DNA of 64,000 bases from Acidaminococcus fermentans (lineage in GTDB: Bacteria > Bacillota > Negativicutes > Acidaminococcales > Acidaminococcaceae): assembly GCF_009696675.1 (NCBI RefSeq), contig NZ_VULN01000003.1, positions 124,001 to 188,000 of the forward strand, read 5' to 3'. A program made the translations under genes and the position numbers. The notes under the pieces are model-generated. The model saw only the letters and a list, made by a program, of their open reading frames with translations, was not told the DNA's origin and made no database searches. Shown here in pieces: positions 62,245-64,000 of this stretch (positions within the stretch are counted from its first letter, which is position 1; each line of letters opens with the position of its first letter).

Positions 62245-63243
62245 ATGGAACCTTTTGACGCCAACAAGAAAATCCTGATCACCGGAGCCGCCGGCTTCAT
62301 CGGCTATCACCTGGCCAGACGGCTGCTGTCCCTGGGGGCCCGGGTGGCCGGACTGGACAACATGAACGCCTATTACGATGTGCAGCTGAAGAAGGACCGG
62401 CTGGCCCGGCTGGAACTGTACCCGGCCTTTTCCTTCACCCAGGGAGACCTGGCGGACAAGGAAACGGTGGACCGGACCTTTGGGGATTTCCGGCCGGACA
62501 TTGTGGTGAACCTGGCGGCCCAGGCCGGGGTCCGCTACAGCATCGACCATCCCAGGGAATACATCGATTCCAACATTGTGGGGTTCTTCAACATTCTGGA
62601 GGCCTGCCGGCATTTCCAGCCTGAACATCTGCTGTTCGCTTCCAGTTCCTCCGTATACGGGAATCAGAAGAAGACCCCCTTTGCCACCACGGACAATGTG
62701 GATCATCCCATCAGCCTCTATGCGGCCACCAAGAAATCTGACGAACTGATGGCCTATACCTACTGCCATCTGTACGGGATCCCGGCCACCGGCCTCCGGT
62801 TCTTTACGGTGTACGGGCCTTTCGGCCGGCCGGACATGGCGTATTTCAAATTCACCAACAAGATCATGAAGGGGGAACCCATCACCATCTTCAACCAGGG
62901 GGACATGTACCGGGACTTCACCTATGTGGACGATATTGTCACCGGCATCCAGAACATGCTGTGCCATCCTCCCAAGGCCAATGAGGAGGGGGACCGGTAC
63001 AAGATCTACAACATCGGGAACAACCACCCGGAAAAGCTCATGACTTTCATCGAGACCCTGGAAAAGGCCCTGGGAAAAACGGCGGAGAAGGAATACCTGC
63101 CCATGCAGCCCGGGGACGTGTACCAGACCTATGCGGACGTAAGCGAACTGGAACGTGACTTCGGATTCCGGCCCAGCACCACCATTACCGAAGGGCTGGG
63201 GAAGTTCGCCCAGTGGTACCGGGAGTATTATCATGTTGAGTGA
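62245..63243 (+). CDS. UDP-glucuronate 4-epimerase-type SDR
   Basis: Likely converts UDP-glucuronate to UDP-galacturonate. The 332-residue SDR has TGAAGFIGYH (13-22), the catalytic Tyr159-X3-Lys163 pair (LYAATKKSDE) and RFFTVYGPFGRPDMA, characteristic of the GAE/CapI group. AAGGAGC precedes ATG 62245. Its stop codon lies within the first unit of a heptamer repeat. Confidence 0.93.
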   Translation: MEPFDANKKILITGAAGFIGYHLARRLLSLGARVAGLDNMNAYYDVQLKKDRLARLELYPAFSFTQGDLADKETVDRTFGDFRPDIVVNLAAQAGVRYSIDHPREYIDSNIVGFFNILEACRHFQPEHLLFASSSSVYGNQKKTPFATTDNVDHPISLYAATKKSDELMAYTYCHLYGIPATGLRFFTVYGPFGRPDMAYFKFTNKIMKGEPITIFNQGDMYRDFTYVDDIVTGIQNMLCHPPKANEEGDRYKIYNIGNNHPEKLMTFIETLEKALGKTAEKEYLPMQPGDVYQTYADVSELERDFGFRPSTTITEGLGKFAQWYREYYHVE

Positions 63244-63279
63244 AGAGTGAAGAGTGAAGAGTGAAGAGTGAAGAGTGAA
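63238..63279 (+). repeat. Perfect heptanucleotide tandem repeat (GAGTGAA)6
   Basis: Six identical GAGTGAA units. The first includes the last sense codon (GAG) and stop (TGA) of the epimerase. It ends 12 bases before the next start codon and leads into the GAGGAG Shine-Dalgarno. Confidence 0.95.
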
Positions 63280-63291
63280 GAGGAGACCCAC

Positions 63292-64000
63292 ATGACCAAA
63301 TTCATTGCTGCTGCTGTCCAGATGGACTCCCAGGATGATAAAAATGCCAATCTGGCTGCGGCCGAAGGCTATATCCGGGAGGCGGCCGCCAGGGGAGCCA
63401 GTCTGGTGGTGCTGCCGGAATCCATGAACTACATCGGCCGGGATATGGCCGGAGAAGCAGAAACCATCCCTGGAGGTCCCACCTTCCGGAAGATGGCGGA
63501 ACTGGCCCGGGAACTGGGGATCTGGCTGGAAGCCGGGAGCATTTATGAAAGCAATCCGGAAGACCCGGCCCGTCCCTTCAACACCACCTTCCTGGTGCGC
63601 CCGGACGGAACCCTGGCCGCCAAATATGCCAAGCTCCATCCCTTTGACGTGGTGTTGCCCAACGGGGTAACCAGCCGGGAAAGCGACCGGGTGTGCCCGG
63701 GGAAGACCCTTGCCCTGGGGGATACGGAATGGGGGAAACTGGGCCTGGCCATCTGCTACGATGTCCGGTTCGGAGAGATGTTCCGGATCATGGCCCTGGA
63801 AGGGGCGAAGATTTTTGCTGTCCCTGCCAATTTCACCGTGAACACCGGGAAGGACCACTGGGAAGTGCTGGTCCGGGCCCGGGCCATCGAGAATGAATGT
63901 TACGTAATCGCTCCCAACCAGATGGGGAAGAAGCCCCGGTTCACCGCCTACGGGAATTCTCTGATCGTGGATCCCTGGGGCACGGTAATTGCCAGGGCGT
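63292..64000 (+). CDS. Carbon-nitrogen hydrolase (nitrilase family), 3' truncated by the window
   Basis: The 236 visible residues show the nitrilase triad: Glu43 (LPESMNY), Lys114 (YAKLHPFD) and Cys155 (AICYDVRFGEMFR). The last motif and overall spacing resemble the omega-amidase/Nit2-type branch. GAGGAG precedes ATG 63292. The frame is open at the window's end; about 30-40 residues would be missing compared with the usual 270 or so. Confidence 0.9.
   Translation, partial: MTKFIAAAVQMDSQDDKNANLAAAEGYIREAAARGASLVVLPESMNYIGRDMAGEAETIPGGPTFRKMAELARELGIWLEAGSIYESNPEDPARPFNTTFLVRPDGTLAAKYAKLHPFDVVLPNGVTSRESDRVCPGKTLALGDTEWGKLGLAICYDVRFGEMFRIMALEGAKIFAVPANFTVNTGKDHWEVLVRARAIENECYVIAPNQMGKKPRFTAYGNSLIVDPWGTVIARA

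Noticed and set aside
63238-63279. Possible CRISPR or iteron array
   Set aside because: Unit is only 7 bases, with no spacers and no replication gene nearby; it is a simple tandem repeat.

Overview
The window looks like a chromosome segment of a Negativicutes bacterium, most likely Acidaminococcus or a close relative (inference). It combines Firmicutes-type gene order (ylxM-ffh-rpsP-khpA-ylqD-rimM-trmD-rplS, then lepB-rbgA-rnhB) with a lipopolysaccharide locus (heptosyltransferase-type GT9, WaaL-type ligase, phosphoethanolamine-transferase-type enzyme). It also has anaerobic metabolism (pyruvate:ferredoxin oxidoreductase) and GC-rich codon use. Coding is dense, and many long antisense ORFs are codon-bias shadows.

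Layout. 1-2010: end of a split transketolase, thiD, thiE and a hypothetical gene. 2042-9413: SRP/ribosome/tRNA-modification operon, signal peptidase, RbgA, RNase HII, YraN. 9551-13961: comM and a pilus gene in which prepilin peptidase, a PilM/GspL-like domain and a PilN-like domain are one 772-residue polypeptide, followed by a pilO-like gene. 14053-18253: two aminotransferases flanking a TGS-type nucleoside kinase. 18285-23316: collapsed hydrolase pseudogene, DEAD-box helicase, gltX, ROK kinase, rplM-rpsI. 23475-24943: thiC (minus strand) under a TPP riboswitch.

25009-41511 is a nested mobile region. An outer element of about 5.2 kb with a tyrosine integrase at its left end sits between 21-bp near-identical att repeats, in the gap between the divergent thiC and nifJ promoters. 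An 11.3-kb mobilizable element is inserted inside one of its genes. That inner element carries tet(W) with leader peptide and attenuator, a methyltransferase, sigma-like and HTH genes, mobC-relaxase, repA, a DnaC-like ATPase, tnpW and a large serine recombinase. Removing the inner element at the shared heptamer GCATGAA restores a 192-codon reading frame.

41512-47562: nifJ, a Na/Pi cotransporter and a LOG-family gene, then tRNA-Gly (47756-47830). 48022-60438: lipopolysaccharide assembly, with GC-rich glycosyltransferases interleaved with visibly AT-rich genes (waaL, GT25, phosphoethanolamine transferase, GT8), an orphan HI0074/HepT-like gene and an ATP-binding regulator with a large operator-like dyad. 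60500-60925: a MITE-like element with three 109-bp tandem units. 61069-64000: UDP-glucose dehydrogenase, UDP-glucuronate epimerase, which would supply uronic-acid donors for the surface polysaccharide, and a partial nitrilase-family gene. Several unrelated heptanucleotide tandem repeats are scattered in the intergenic spaces. No CRISPR array or rRNA gene was seen.
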